A stretch of DNA of 64,000 nt, from contig NZ_RAQH01000001.1 of assembly GCF_003610695.1 (NCBI RefSeq), positions 769,599-833,598 on the forward strand, given 5' to 3'. Positions 9,505 to 18,171 of this stretch are shown in pieces. The stretch comes from Epilithonimonas arachidiradicis (GTDB lineage: Bacteria > Bacteroidota > Bacteroidia > Flavobacteriales > Weeksellaceae). A program made the translations under genes and the position numbers. Under the pieces are notes generated by a model that worked only from the letters and a program-made list of their open reading frames with translations, did not search any database and was not told where the DNA came from. Each line of letters starts with the position of its first letter. Positions within the stretch are counted from its first letter, which is position 1.

Positions 9505-9915
9505 TTGAAAATCAATGGCTTAATTAAAAATAAAAAAAAGGAGATAGTCATTTTTGTCTTTTTCCTGATTTTGATTTCCATTTATTTTTTCTTTGATCCG
9601 TCAAAAAATTCATATTTCCTAAAGTGTCCATTAAAAGAAATGACGGGTTATGAGTGTGCAGGTTGTGGTGTTCAAAGAGCTTTTCACGAATTGCTTCATT
9701 TCAGATTTTCAAGAGCCTTCCAATACAATCCGTTATTTGTAATAGCAATTCCTTTCGTACTGTTATTCTTTGTGTTAAAGGTTTTTAAATTTTCTGCTAA
9801 AACCAGTTGGTTCTACCGTTTATCGAAAAGTAAATTGTTTTTTTTAATTGTATTAATAATAGTTTTATTATTTTCGCTGTTCAGAAATACAGATTATTAC
9901 AAAAGTCTGTTCTGA
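9505..9915 (+). CDS. DUF2752 membrane protein
   Basis: A 136-residue membrane protein with three likely helices (about 13-30, 72-92 and 108-125). Between the first two is the cysteine-bearing motif CPLKEMTGYECAGCGVQRA typical of DUF2752 proteins. Function is unknown. The start is TTG at 9505; the only other in-frame Met is inside the conserved motif, so a non-ATG start is needed. It is followed after 22 bp by the WG-repeat-like protein and may share a transcript with it. Confidence 0.8.
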   Translation: MKINGLIKNKKKEIVIFVFFLILISIYFFFDPSKNSYFLKCPLKEMTGYECAGCGVQRAFHELLHFRFSRAFQYNPLFVIAIPFVLLFFVLKVFKFSAKTSWFYRLSKSKLFFLIVLIIVLLFSLFRNTDYYKSLF

Positions 9916-9937
9916 ATTTCTAACACACAAACCGACG

Positions 9938-10606
9938 ATGAAAAAATTACTAAGCTTATGTCTCACAGGCTTCTTTCTTGCGACATATTCTCAAATGAAG
10001 GATACGGCTATTCCTGCGCTTATTCCTCAGACCATCAATCAGAAAACAGGTTACGTTAACCAATCTGGTAAAGTAGTAATACCAGCCGAATATCATATCG
10101 CTATGTTCTTTTCCGAAGACTGCAACTTGCTGAATTCTCCCAACAAAAAAGTCAGGATGTATGGCTCTGATGATTATGCGACAGTTGAGAAAAATCAAAT
10201 CACCTACAGGATAGATAGAAAAGGAACGCGGGTTTACCAGTATAAAAATGAAGATTTGGGAAAATGTACTTTGCCGTATGAGTCTCCAAAATATAAAGCT
10301 TTTGTAATGAATGGTTTTTACGGTTTGGTAAGCAAAGAAGATGTGGATTATAAAAACTACAAAGATTTCGAAATCTATCCTCAGTATCAGATGTTGTATG
10401 TTCTGGATAGTGATAAAGAAAACCCAATGATCATAGCTGTTTTGGATAACAAATTTGGTATAATTAATAAAAATAATCAGGTTGTTATTCCGTTTATCTA
10501 TGACGATATCAAAACAAATCTCAGCTGGAAAATGGCTAATCTCTTTGAGGTTTCCCGAGATGGAAAGGAATATTTTTACATCAATAAAAATAATCACGCA
10601 TATTAA
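9938..10606 (+). CDS. Secreted WG-repeat-like protein
   Basis: A 222-residue protein with a Sec signal peptide (MKKLLSLCLTGFFLATYSQ). Its body has degenerate units such as KTGYVNQSGKVVIPAEY and KFGIINKNNQVVIPFIYDD, which resemble the WG/KWG beta-repeats found in many Bacteroidota envelope proteins. Only two repeats are clear, at each end. No catalytic motif is visible and the role is unknown. Confidence 0.7.
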   Translation: MKKLLSLCLTGFFLATYSQMKDTAIPALIPQTINQKTGYVNQSGKVVIPAEYHIAMFFSEDCNLLNSPNKKVRMYGSDDYATVEKNQITYRIDRKGTRVYQYKNEDLGKCTLPYESPKYKAFVMNGFYGLVSKEDVDYKNYKDFEIYPQYQMLYVLDSDKENPMIIAVLDNKFGIINKNNQVVIPFIYDDIKTNLSWKMANLFEVSRDGKEYFYINKNNHAY

Positions 10607-10640
10607 CTAAAATTTTTCTAATTTCGCAGTCAGAAATTGA

Positions 10641-10707
10641 AGGGGTGCTGTAACAAGCTGAGATTATACCCAATGAACCTAGAACAGATAATGCTGTTTA
10701 GGGAAAC
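10641..10707 (+). ncRNA. TPP riboswitch (THI element)
   Basis: The conserved thi-box blocks occur in order: GGGGTGC, then GCTGAGA, ACCC, GAACCT, then GATAATGCTG and TAGGGAAAC. This is the thiamine pyrophosphate aptamer. It lies about 140 nt upstream of the TonB-dependent receptor start, in the same orientation, and would repress that gene when TPP is plentiful. The expression platform between aptamer and gene is discussed under findings. Confidence 0.93.
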
Positions 10708-10848
10708 ATTCATTATAAACGATGAATGATAAAAGATAAGTGATTAATAATAACGTTATAAAAAATCATTTATCAATCATCACAAATCATTTATAACCAT
10801 AATCGCCCCTTTTATTCCAATAAATTTTAACAACAAAAATTTAAGAGA

Positions 10849-12984
10849 ATGAAAGGATTTATTTTTTTAGGGGTATTCATTGCTCCATTCTATCTTTCAC
10901 AAACAACGGATTCTGTAAAAGTTACAAGTATCCAAGCGGTCGAATTCACAAAGAGAACTCCGGTTGCCAAAGCGATCATTAATGTCGAAAAAGATTTGGC
11001 GGATAAGAACCTTGGTCAGGATTTACCGATCCTTTTGAAAAACCAGATGTCTGTGATTTCCACTTCTGATGCTGGAAATGGTGTTGGTTACACAGGATTC
11101 AGGATTAGAGGAACAGCGGGAACCAGCGTTAATGTGATGCTAAATGGCGTCCCCTACAATGATTCCGAATCCCAAGGTACTTTTTTTGTCAATGTTCCGG
11201 ATTTGACAAGTTCGGCGTCACAGATTGTTATCCAAAGAGGTGTGGGGACTTCTTCTAATGGTGTTTCTGCTTTTGGAGCTAGTGTTAATGTCATTTCCAA
11301 AGATCCTGCAGAAGAGTTTTCTGTAAAGTCAGATGATTCTTATGGATCCTTTAATACTTACAAATATTCGGCGGAGATCAATTCCGGGAAATTCTGGAAA
11401 AACCGCCTGTCTGTGATGGGACGATATACGCACATCCATTCCGATGGTTACATCGACAGGGCTTTTTCTAATCTTCATTCCTATAATTTTTCTGCTTTGT
11501 TCCAGGAGAAGAATACAGAGTTGAGGTTTTTGGCTTTTGGAGGAAAAGAGAAAACGTATCAGGCCTGGAATGGCGTTGATAAAGCAACTTGGGAGACGGA
11601 TCCCAAATTCAATTATTCCGGAGCAATTTATGATGCGAGTTGGGAGAATATTGTGGGGTTTTATGATAACGAAACCGATAATTACAGGCAAAATCATTAT
11701 CAATTATTATGGAATCAAAGATTTTCTGACAAATGGAAATTAGAAACCACAGCACATTATACCAAAGGAAAAGGCTGGTATGAGAATTATAAGCAGGATG
11801 CCAAATTTTCTAAATATAATTTGCCTAACATCATCGACAATGGAACCGAAATCAAAACTTCGGATTTCATCAGAAAAAAATGGCTGGACAATGATTTCTA
11901 TGGTGTGATTTCTACGTTGTATGGAAACCTGGGAGATTTGAGTATTAATGTCGGAGCAGTTGCTAATCAGTATTACGGAAAACATTTTGGAAATGTAACA
12001 GGTGTTTTTATTCCTCAAATTGATGAGTTTGAATATTACAGAAACCGTTCTGTTAAGAACGAAGTTTCAGGATTTGCAAAGGCTATTTATAAACTGAATC
12101 GATTCGAGTTCTTTGGAGATCTGCAGTTAAGGAATATCGATTATAATACTAAGATCATTACACAAGGCGATGGTGAAGGTGCTGATCTGGACAAAAAATG
12201 GACTTTTTTCAATCCAAAAGCTGGAGTTATTTTCAATATAGAAAATGGAAAGATTTTCGTTTCGTATGCTAATGCACACCGCGAGCCAAATAGAGACGAT
12301 CTTTTTGCCAATCCGGATGTGAAACCGGAAACGCTTCACGATTTTGAAGCGGGTTGGGAACAACAATTTGGTAAAGTGGCTTTGACGGCCAATGCCTATT
12401 ATATGTATTACATTGATCAGTTGGCGCTGAATGGGCAATTGACCAACGTTGGAGAATTTATCAAAGAGAATATCGGCAAGAGTTACCGACTGGGAATTGA
12501 ATTGGGAGCATTGGCAAGATTGTCAGAACAATTGCAGTTGTCCGCAAATCTTACGCTAAGCAATAATAAAATCATGAAATATACGGTGGATGTGCAGGAG
12601 CCTGATCCGGCTAATCCATCTAACGAAATCACGGTCAAGAAAACGCTAGGAGGAGAGGATATTTCGTTTTCTCCCAATATTATTGCTAATGGTAATATCG
12701 TTTATTCACCTTTTAAAAACTTCAACCTTGGTGTTACAGCGCAATACGTTGGAAAGCAATATTTGGATAATTCGGGAGATAAAGTCAATCAGTTGGACTC
12801 TTATTTCGTTCCTGATTTTAATATGTCATATAAATTACCTTTTCAAAGACAAGATGTAGTACTTCGGTTCTTGTTAAATAATTTCACTAATACGAAGTAT
12901 GTTAACAACGGTTTTAGTGGACCGTATTACTTCGCACAAGCCGGAATTAACTTCCTTTTTGGGCTTTCTTTGAAGTTTAAATAA
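10849..12984 (+). CDS. TonB-dependent outer-membrane receptor, predicted thiamine uptake
   Basis: A 711-residue outer-membrane receptor: signal peptide (1-18), a plug domain (about 45-155, with FRIRGTAGTSVNVMLNGVPYN and IVIQRGVGTSSNG), then a 22-strand-type beta barrel ending FLFGLSLKFK with the usual aromatic C-terminal residue pattern. The carboxypeptidase-like N-terminal extension common in SusC proteins is absent and there is no SusD partner. The TPP riboswitch in its leader makes thiamine or a precursor the likely ligand, in line with thiamine-regulated receptors predicted in Bacteroidota. The ligand is inferred from regulation, not from the protein. Confidence 0.9.
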   Translation: MKGFIFLGVFIAPFYLSQTTDSVKVTSIQAVEFTKRTPVAKAIINVEKDLADKNLGQDLPILLKNQMSVISTSDAGNGVGYTGFRIRGTAGTSVNVMLNGVPYNDSESQGTFFVNVPDLTSSASQIVIQRGVGTSSNGVSAFGASVNVISKDPAEEFSVKSDDSYGSFNTYKYSAEINSGKFWKNRLSVMGRYTHIHSDGYIDRAFSNLHSYNFSALFQEKNTELRFLAFGGKEKTYQAWNGVDKATWETDPKFNYSGAIYDASWENIVGFYDNETDNYRQNHYQLLWNQRFSDKWKLETTAHYTKGKGWYENYKQDAKFSKYNLPNIIDNGTEIKTSDFIRKKWLDNDFYGVISTLYGNLGDLSINVGAVANQYYGKHFGNVTGVFIPQIDEFEYYRNRSVKNEVSGFAKAIYKLNRFEFFGDLQLRNIDYNTKIITQGDGEGADLDKKWTFFNPKAGVIFNIENGKIFVSYANAHREPNRDDLFANPDVKPETLHDFEAGWEQQFGKVALTANAYYMYYIDQLALNGQLTNVGEFIKENIGKSYRLGIELGALARLSEQLQLSANLTLSNNKIMKYTVDVQEPDPANPSNEITVKKTLGGEDISFSPNIIANGNIVYSPFKNFNLGVTAQYVGKQYLDNSGDKVNQLDSYFVPDFNMSYKLPFQRQDVVLRFLLNNFTNTKYVNNGFSGPYYFAQAGINFLFGLSLKFK

Positions 12985-13141
12985 AATTTTTATAATTGAT
13001 TATTAATTAGTTATGTTTTTTTTAAGGTCTGATTGTAGATTTTTTACTGTTAACTTAAAATTAATATTAGATTTACAAGGATTTTAATTGTTTGATAAAA
13101 AATTCATTAAAATTAAATATAGACCTTAAAAATTTACATCT

Positions 13142-13810
13142 ATGAAAAAAATCTATTCATTAGTGCTTGCGGCATTTGCAGGCGCTGCACTTTCTGCACA
13201 ATTAACTTATACCGTATCAAACGGTGTTTACAAATTAACTTACGGGAAATCAGGAGACTGGAGTTTCTATGATCCACAGAGTAATCCGACAATCTATGTT
13301 CATGTCTGGTCTGCTCAATCTGACGGAGATAATAACCAGGGAAACTTTGATGATGCCTGGAGTAATTCCAATACAACAATGACTTGGAATGATACAGAAG
13401 GAGCTTACTTAGGAACAATTGATTTGAACACAAAGTTGTTTACCAATTCTAATAATACAATGTCTCAGGGAACAATAGTTCAAAGAATTGGAATTGTTTT
13501 CAAAAATCAACAAAATGGTGCAACTGTTCAATCTGCAGATAGAGATCTTGAAGGACCAACAACTTTGACAACATTAGCTGTTTCAGAAGTTGGATCAAAA
13601 ACTAAATCTCAGGTTGCTGCGGGGAAATTATTCACTTCAGCAAAAGGAAATCTGGATGTTACAGTTTATGATTTCGGAGGAAGGGTTATCAAAACTTTAA
13701 AAGTGAACGCCAATGGAAACCCAGTTGACCTTAATCTTTCTCAAAAAGGGATGTATCTGATGACGATTTCCGGTAACAATATTTCAGAATCTGTGAAATT
13801 TGCATACTAA
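13142..13810 (+). CDS. Small secreted protein with T9SS-like C-terminal domain
   Basis: A 222-residue protein with a signal peptide (MKKIYSLVLAAFAGAALSAQ). The N-terminal part (about 20-125), rich in Trp, Asp and Asn, is not one I recognise. The C-terminal 75 residues (for example LDVTVYDFGGRVIKTLKVNANG and KGMYLMTISGN) follow the beta-strand pattern of type A T9SS sorting domains, so export to the cell surface or medium is likely. It has its own 160-bp upstream region and a strong terminator, so it is probably monocistronic. Confidence 0.75.
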   Translation: MKKIYSLVLAAFAGAALSAQLTYTVSNGVYKLTYGKSGDWSFYDPQSNPTIYVHVWSAQSDGDNNQGNFDDAWSNSNTTMTWNDTEGAYLGTIDLNTKLFTNSNNTMSQGTIVQRIGIVFKNQQNGATVQSADRDLEGPTTLTTLAVSEVGSKTKSQVAAGKLFTSAKGNLDVTVYDFGGRVIKTLKVNANGNPVDLNLSQKGMYLMTISGNNISESVKFAY

Positions 13811-13833
13811 GTTTAATTAATTCATATCAAATC

Positions 13834-13866
13834 AAAAAGGTTGCTAATAAAAGCAACCTTTTATAT
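13834..13866 (+). terminator. Rho-independent terminator
   Basis: The stem AAAGGTTGCT / AGCAACCTTT has a 6-nt loop and is followed by T-rich sequence. It ends the small secreted protein gene. Confidence 0.85.
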
Positions 13867-13902
13867 TTTCTTTAACATCAAAAATTATGTAGTTTTGTGG
13901 CG

Positions 13903-14580
13903 ATGAATTTTGAATATCTTTTATATCAATATCTTCTGAAGCATAATAGGGCAGAAGTTCCTGAGTTTGGCATATTCCAGCTTACCAGGGAATCTGCTAA
14001 AATTGATGCGGAAAATTCTATGATTATTCCTCCGAAAGAGACTGTTGCTTTCGAATATAATCCGTCTGGTTACGACAATCAGTTAGCGAAATATATTGCT
14101 GATGAAACCAACTCCAATCTTTTCATTGTTCAGATGAACCTTAAAAATGAAGTAGCAAAGTGGTTTCAGAAATTACAGACAGAAAATGTTCTGAATCTTG
14201 AAAATCTTGGACAATATCAATTAAACGAAGATAACAAGGTTGTTAAAGTAACGGATAATGATGAGGATGTTTTTGGTTTTGAAAAAGTGGATTTACAGCA
14301 TCTTAAAACTTTAAAATCAAAAAATAATTTTACAGAAGATTACAGTTTCAATAAGGGTGTCATCTGGACTTTTCTAAGTGTCATTGTTGTTGGAGCAACA
14401 GCATTATTTCTTTTTGGAGACCAAGAACTGATATTCGGAAAATCATCAAATATCCCGGCAAAACAAATTGTCAAAACAGTTGAGAAACCAAAAGTTTTGG
14501 TGGCTCCCAAACAAGATTCTATAAAAACAGATAGTATAAAACCTACAACTAATGCAAAAATCCAAAAAACCAATAGATAG
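13903..14580 (+). CDS. HU-CCDC81-like domain membrane protein
   Basis: A 225-residue protein when started at the ATG at 13903. The GTG at 13897 is in frame but overlaps a TAGTTTTG -7 box (13890-13897), so it is unlikely to be in the transcript. Residues 1-70 and 70-145 look like two HU-type DNA-binding-related domains (YLLKHNRAEVPEFGIFQL; NVLNLENLGQYQLNEDN), as in the Bacteroidota HU-CCDC81 proteins. A single transmembrane helix follows (about 150-170), then a Lys/Thr-rich tail that in relatives leads to a SPOR domain, which is absent here. It overlaps the thioesterase gene by 29 bp. Confidence 0.75.
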   Translation: MNFEYLLYQYLLKHNRAEVPEFGIFQLTRESAKIDAENSMIIPPKETVAFEYNPSGYDNQLAKYIADETNSNLFIVQMNLKNEVAKWFQKLQTENVLNLENLGQYQLNEDNKVVKVTDNDEDVFGFEKVDLQHLKTLKSKNNFTEDYSFNKGVIWTFLSVIVVGATALFLFGDQELIFGKSSNIPAKQIVKTVEKPKVLVAPKQDSIKTDSIKPTTNAKIQKTNR

Positions 14581-15079
14581 CCTTACGGTAATGACGAATA
14601 TTGTCTTACCCAACGAAACCAATTCATTAAGAAATCTTTTCGGAGGCGAATTATTGTCAAGAATGGACAGAGCGGCTTCTATATCAGCGACAAGACATTG
14701 TGAAAGAAGAGTTGTAACAGCGTCTGTGAATCACGTATCGTTCAATCATCCGATTCCAGAAGGTGGAATTGTAGTTTTGGAATCTAAAGTTTCCAGGGCA
14801 TTTTCGACATCAATGGAGGTTTATGTTGATGTTTGGTTAGATGACCCGATTAATCAAACAAAAATCCATACCAATGAAGGGATTTATACTTTTGTTGCGG
14901 TAGACGAATTCAATCGCCCGATTCCGATTCCTACTATAGAGCCGGAAACAGAAGACGAGGTGAAACGTTTTGATGCAGCACTTAGAAGAAAAGAATTGTC
15001 CCTGATTCTTTCCGGAAGAATGAAACCAACAGATTCTGTAGAATTGAAAAAATTGTTTGCAGGAGAAATTGAAATATAA
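14552..15079 (+). CDS. Acyl-CoA thioesterase (hotdog fold, YciA/ACOT type)
   Basis: A 175-residue single-hotdog thioesterase hydrolysing acyl-CoA to free acid and CoA in the cytoplasm. Family features are the opening VLPNETNSLRNLFGGELLSRMD with the Asn-x-x-Gly-Gly turn, the active-site region, and NHVSFNHPIPEGGIV. Length fits the family. It begins inside the 3-prime end of the HU-like gene (29-bp overlap), implying co-transcription. Chain-length preference cannot be inferred. Confidence 0.9.
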   Translation: MQKSKKPIDSLTVMTNIVLPNETNSLRNLFGGELLSRMDRAASISATRHCERRVVTASVNHVSFNHPIPEGGIVVLESKVSRAFSTSMEVYVDVWLDDPINQTKIHTNEGIYTFVAVDEFNRPIPIPTIEPETEDEVKRFDAALRRKELSLILSGRMKPTDSVELKKLFAGEIEI

Positions 15080-15085
15080 TTAATG

Positions 15086-15115
15086 ACGGAAGATTTTTTC
15101 TTCCGTTTCTTTTTT
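15086..15115 (+). terminator. Rho-independent terminator
   Basis: The stem ACGGAAGA / TCTTCCGT is followed by a T-run. It lies directly after the thioesterase gene. Confidence 0.8.
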
Positions 15116-15153
15116 ATCGTTTATCAACTATAAATTATCATTTATAATTATTT

Positions 15154-16086
15154 ATGAGAATCTTATTATTAGATACCAATCATCCATTGATAGAACAACA
15201 ACTTTCTGAAAAAGGCTTTGTTTTCGATGCAGATTATACTTCCAGTTATGATGAGGTTTTGGAAAAAATCCAGAATTATGAAGGAATTATCATCCGAAGC
15301 CGAATTCCATTGGACAAGAACTTTTTGACCAAAGCTTCTCATCTTAAGTTCATTGCCAGAGTGGGAGCTGGAATGGAAAATATCGATATTGAAACGGCCG
15401 AAAGTTTAGGAATTAAATTGATTAATTCGCCGGAGGGAAACCGCGATTCCGTTGCTGAACACGTTGTTGGAATGTTGTTAATTCTAATGAACCGATTATT
15501 CATTGCATCGAACGAAGTGAAAAACGGAATCTGGAAACGCGAAGAAAATCGTGGTGATGAATTATTAGGAAAAACTTTCGGAATCATTGGTTACGGAAAT
15601 ATGGGAAAAGCCACAGCGAAAAGGCTTTCAGGTTTTGGTGTTGAGGTGATTTTTCACGATATTTTGCCTAATCTTTCCGATGAATTTGCAACACAAGTTT
15701 CTTTGGAAACACTTCAAAAAAGAGCTGATATTTTAAGTCTTCACATCCCTTTGACGGGCGAAACCAATTATTTGATTGATGAAGAATTCATTTCTAAAAT
15801 GGAAAAGAATTTCTATTTTGTGAACACCGCTCGTGGAAAAAATTTGAAAACTAAAGCCTTAGTACAAGCTATTGAAGCGGGTAAAGTTTTAGGTGCTTGT
15901 CTGGATGTTCTGGAATATGAAAAGCCTTCTTTTGAAAACCTGGAAACAGAAAATCAGGATTTGAAATATTTATTAGATTCTGAAAAAGTGATTGTTACAC
16001 CGCATATTGGAGGTTGGACACATCAAAGCAAAGAGAAATTGGCACAAGTTATTGTAGATAAAATTCTTGCAGATTTTAAAAATTAA
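15154..16086 (+). CDS. D-2-hydroxyacid dehydrogenase (phosphoglycerate dehydrogenase-like)
   Basis: A 310-residue NAD-dependent dehydrogenase. It shows the Rossmann motif GYGNMG (146-151), the catalytic Arg in NTARGK (about 227), an acidic residue in LDVLEYE, and the catalytic His in TPHIGG (about 284). The ACT domain of full SerA enzymes is missing, so it is the short form. 3-Phosphoglycerate, for serine synthesis, is a reasonable substrate but other 2-keto acids are possible. It stands alone between two terminator/promoter regions. Confidence 0.85.
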   Translation: MRILLLDTNHPLIEQQLSEKGFVFDADYTSSYDEVLEKIQNYEGIIIRSRIPLDKNFLTKASHLKFIARVGAGMENIDIETAESLGIKLINSPEGNRDSVAEHVVGMLLILMNRLFIASNEVKNGIWKREENRGDELLGKTFGIIGYGNMGKATAKRLSGFGVEVIFHDILPNLSDEFATQVSLETLQKRADILSLHIPLTGETNYLIDEEFISKMEKNFYFVNTARGKNLKTKALVQAIEAGKVLGACLDVLEYEKPSFENLETENQDLKYLLDSEKVIVTPHIGGWTHQSKEKLAQVIVDKILADFKN

Positions 16087-16189
16087 GTCTCGAAAAATTT
16101 CTCCACATTTAACAATTCTTAAGAAAATTGGTATCTTCTAAAGACTCATTTTATGTTAACTTGCGAGCCTTAACGAAGTTTGGAGAACA

Positions 16190-17449
16190 ATGAATTTTAG
16201 AAAATTAATTACAGTCGGTTTAGCAGTTGCCACCATCATTTCCTGCAAAAAACAAAAAGAAGAAACAGCAGAAATCTACCAATCCAAACTTCCCAATTAC
16301 AGCAACGTCGATTTATCAAAAGTATTTACACCAGCAGAATCTACTTTAGAAAACGAGTCCACGATTCTCCCTCTCATTAATAATTATTATCAGAAAATCT
16401 GGGAACAAGGCGACCTAAGTGGAGGAATTCTTGTTGCAAAAGGGGATAAAATCATCTTCGAAAAATATAGAGGTTTTGGCAGAGAAAATAAGCAAATGCC
16501 AATTGATGAAAACACACCACTTCACGTAGCTTCTGTTAGCAAAACTATGACGGCAATGGCTGTTTTGAAATTGGTTGAAGGTGGAAAACTGAAATTGGAA
16601 GATGATTTGACTAAGTTTTTTCCAAAGTTTCCTTATAAGGATATTACTGTTTTCAGTTTGTTGTCCCAGAGAAGCGGACTTCCAAAATATGAGCATTTTG
16701 ACCAAGGCATCAAACCTGCTCCGGAAGAACTCAAAAAAGACTTCATTACAAATCAGGATGTTTTGGAGGTGTTGATTAAATACAAACCAGAATTGGCGCG
16801 ACTTTCCAACACAGGATTTATGTATTGCAATACCAACTTTGCTTTGTTGGCGCTGATTGTAGAAAAAGTGACTGCAACACCTTTTCCTGAAGCGATGCAG
16901 GAGATTGTTTTCAAACCATTGAAAATGAATCATACTTTTATATTCCAGAAAAAAGATATTCCCACAGCTTCACAATCTTTCTACAGCGGTTTCAGATTGT
17001 ATCCATTGGCAAATTTGGACTTGATTTATGGAGATAAAAACGTTTACACAACACCAAAAGATTTATTGAATTTTTCAGTGGCGCTATTTTCAAAAGATTT
17101 CTTGAAACCGGAATTAGCCAACAAAATCTTCGAACCTTACAGCAACGAGAAAAAAGGAATCAACAATTATGGTTTAGGTTTCCGGATGAAGGAGTTTGAT
17201 AACGGAGAAAAACTGACCTATCACAATGGCTGGTGGCACGGCACCAATTCGGTTTTTGCGCACCTTCTGAAATCGAAAGTGACGATTATTGCTATTGGAA
17301 ACAAGTACTCACAAAGAGTTTATTCCGCATTGTCGTTATCAGGATTGTTTGAAAATTTCCCTTTCGAAATGGAAAAATTTAACAAAACAATGAATCCTAA
17401 AGGAGCTTCGGCAGAAAATGATTCTGCTAGTGTGAATGCCGGAGAATAA
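16190..17449 (+). CDS. Serine hydrolase lipoprotein (class C beta-lactamase-like)
   Basis: A 419-residue lipoprotein with the lipobox IISC (Cys19) and a penicillin-binding/beta-lactamase fold. Motif 1 is S115-V-S-K118, motif 2 is Y212-C-N214, and the KTG-equivalent is HNG in TYHNGWWHG. The family includes D-aminopeptidases, esterases and peptidoglycan hydrolases; a true beta-lactamase is not implied. It is probably outer-membrane or periplasm anchored. The gene is monocistronic, ending before the terminator at 17512. Confidence 0.87.
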   Translation: MNFRKLITVGLAVATIISCKKQKEETAEIYQSKLPNYSNVDLSKVFTPAESTLENESTILPLINNYYQKIWEQGDLSGGILVAKGDKIIFEKYRGFGRENKQMPIDENTPLHVASVSKTMTAMAVLKLVEGGKLKLEDDLTKFFPKFPYKDITVFSLLSQRSGLPKYEHFDQGIKPAPEELKKDFITNQDVLEVLIKYKPELARLSNTGFMYCNTNFALLALIVEKVTATPFPEAMQEIVFKPLKMNHTFIFQKKDIPTASQSFYSGFRLYPLANLDLIYGDKNVYTTPKDLLNFSVALFSKDFLKPELANKIFEPYSNEKKGINNYGLGFRMKEFDNGEKLTYHNGWWHGTNSVFAHLLKSKVTIIAIGNKYSQRVYSALSLSGLFENFPFEMEKFNKTMNPKGASAENDSASVNAGE

Positions 17450-17511
17450 ATAACCACACAATATAACGGCAGAAATATAAAAATATTATAAAAAATAATA
17501 AATTGATTATC

Positions 17512-17543
17512 AGAACTTTAATAATTATTAAAGTTCTTTTTTT
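17512..17543 (+). terminator. Rho-independent terminator
   Basis: The 11-bp stem AGAACTTTAAT / ATTAAAGTTCT has a 4-nt loop and is followed by T7. It lies downstream of the serine hydrolase. Confidence 0.8.
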
Positions 17544-17652
17544 ATTTTTGATGTAATAAATTCTGATTGACAAATGTCTTACTTTTAAACAACCAAGAAT
17601 TGATAAGGTTTCAAGAATAAAAACTTTTAACCTCAAACATTAAACTGAATCT

Positions 17653-18171
17653 ATGACTCAAGACCACTTTAAACAAACGGTATATATTCTCAAAGATGAG
17701 ATGTATCGTTTTGCGAAAAAGTTTTTGATGAGCGCAGATGAAGCCGAAGATGTTGTAATGGATCTGATGATGAAATTCTGGCAAAAGAAAGATGAATTGA
17801 TGGTTGTGGAAAATCTGAAAAGTTTTGCTCTGCGAAGTGTAAAAAACGAATGTCTGAACCGCCTGAAACATCACGAAGTGAAACTCGGGTTTGCAAGCCA
17901 GACGAGACATCAGTCAGAACTTTATCAGATAGAAACCAATAATATGAGAGAGCAGATTTTGGGATTTATTAACCAACTGCCAGAGAAACAAAAAATGGTC
18001 ATTCACTTAAAAGATGTCGAGGAATATGAGATTTCGGAGATTTCGGAAATTATGGAGATGGAGGAAAACGCAGTCCGCGTGAACCTGATGCGAGCCAGAC
18101 AAAAAGTGAAAGAATCAATTAACAAACTTTATGCATATGAAAACAGACAGATACAAGGATTGGGAATCTAG
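17653..18171 (+). CDS. ECF-type RNA polymerase sigma factor
   Basis: A 172-residue sigma factor with region 2 (YRFAKKFLMSADEAEDVVMD, residues 17-37) and region 4 (LPEKQKMVIHLKDVE with the helix-turn-helix EISEISEIMEMEENAVRVNL). It belongs to the Bacteroidota ECF group encoded with a membrane partner. It overlaps the next gene by 41 bp, a strong sign of coupled expression, and probably autoregulates the four-gene operon. Confidence 0.92.
   Translation: MTQDHFKQTVYILKDEMYRFAKKFLMSADEAEDVVMDLMMKFWQKKDELMVVENLKSFALRSVKNECLNRLKHHEVKLGFASQTRHQSELYQIETNNMREQILGFINQLPEKQKMVIHLKDVEEYEISEISEIMEMEENAVRVNLMRARQKVKESINKLYAYENRQIQGLGI

Noticed and set aside
9956..10597. 213-aa antisense ORF
   Set aside because: Mirror frame of the WG-repeat-like secreted gene; Ile/Phe-rich composition expected from reverse translation of an A/T-rich gene.
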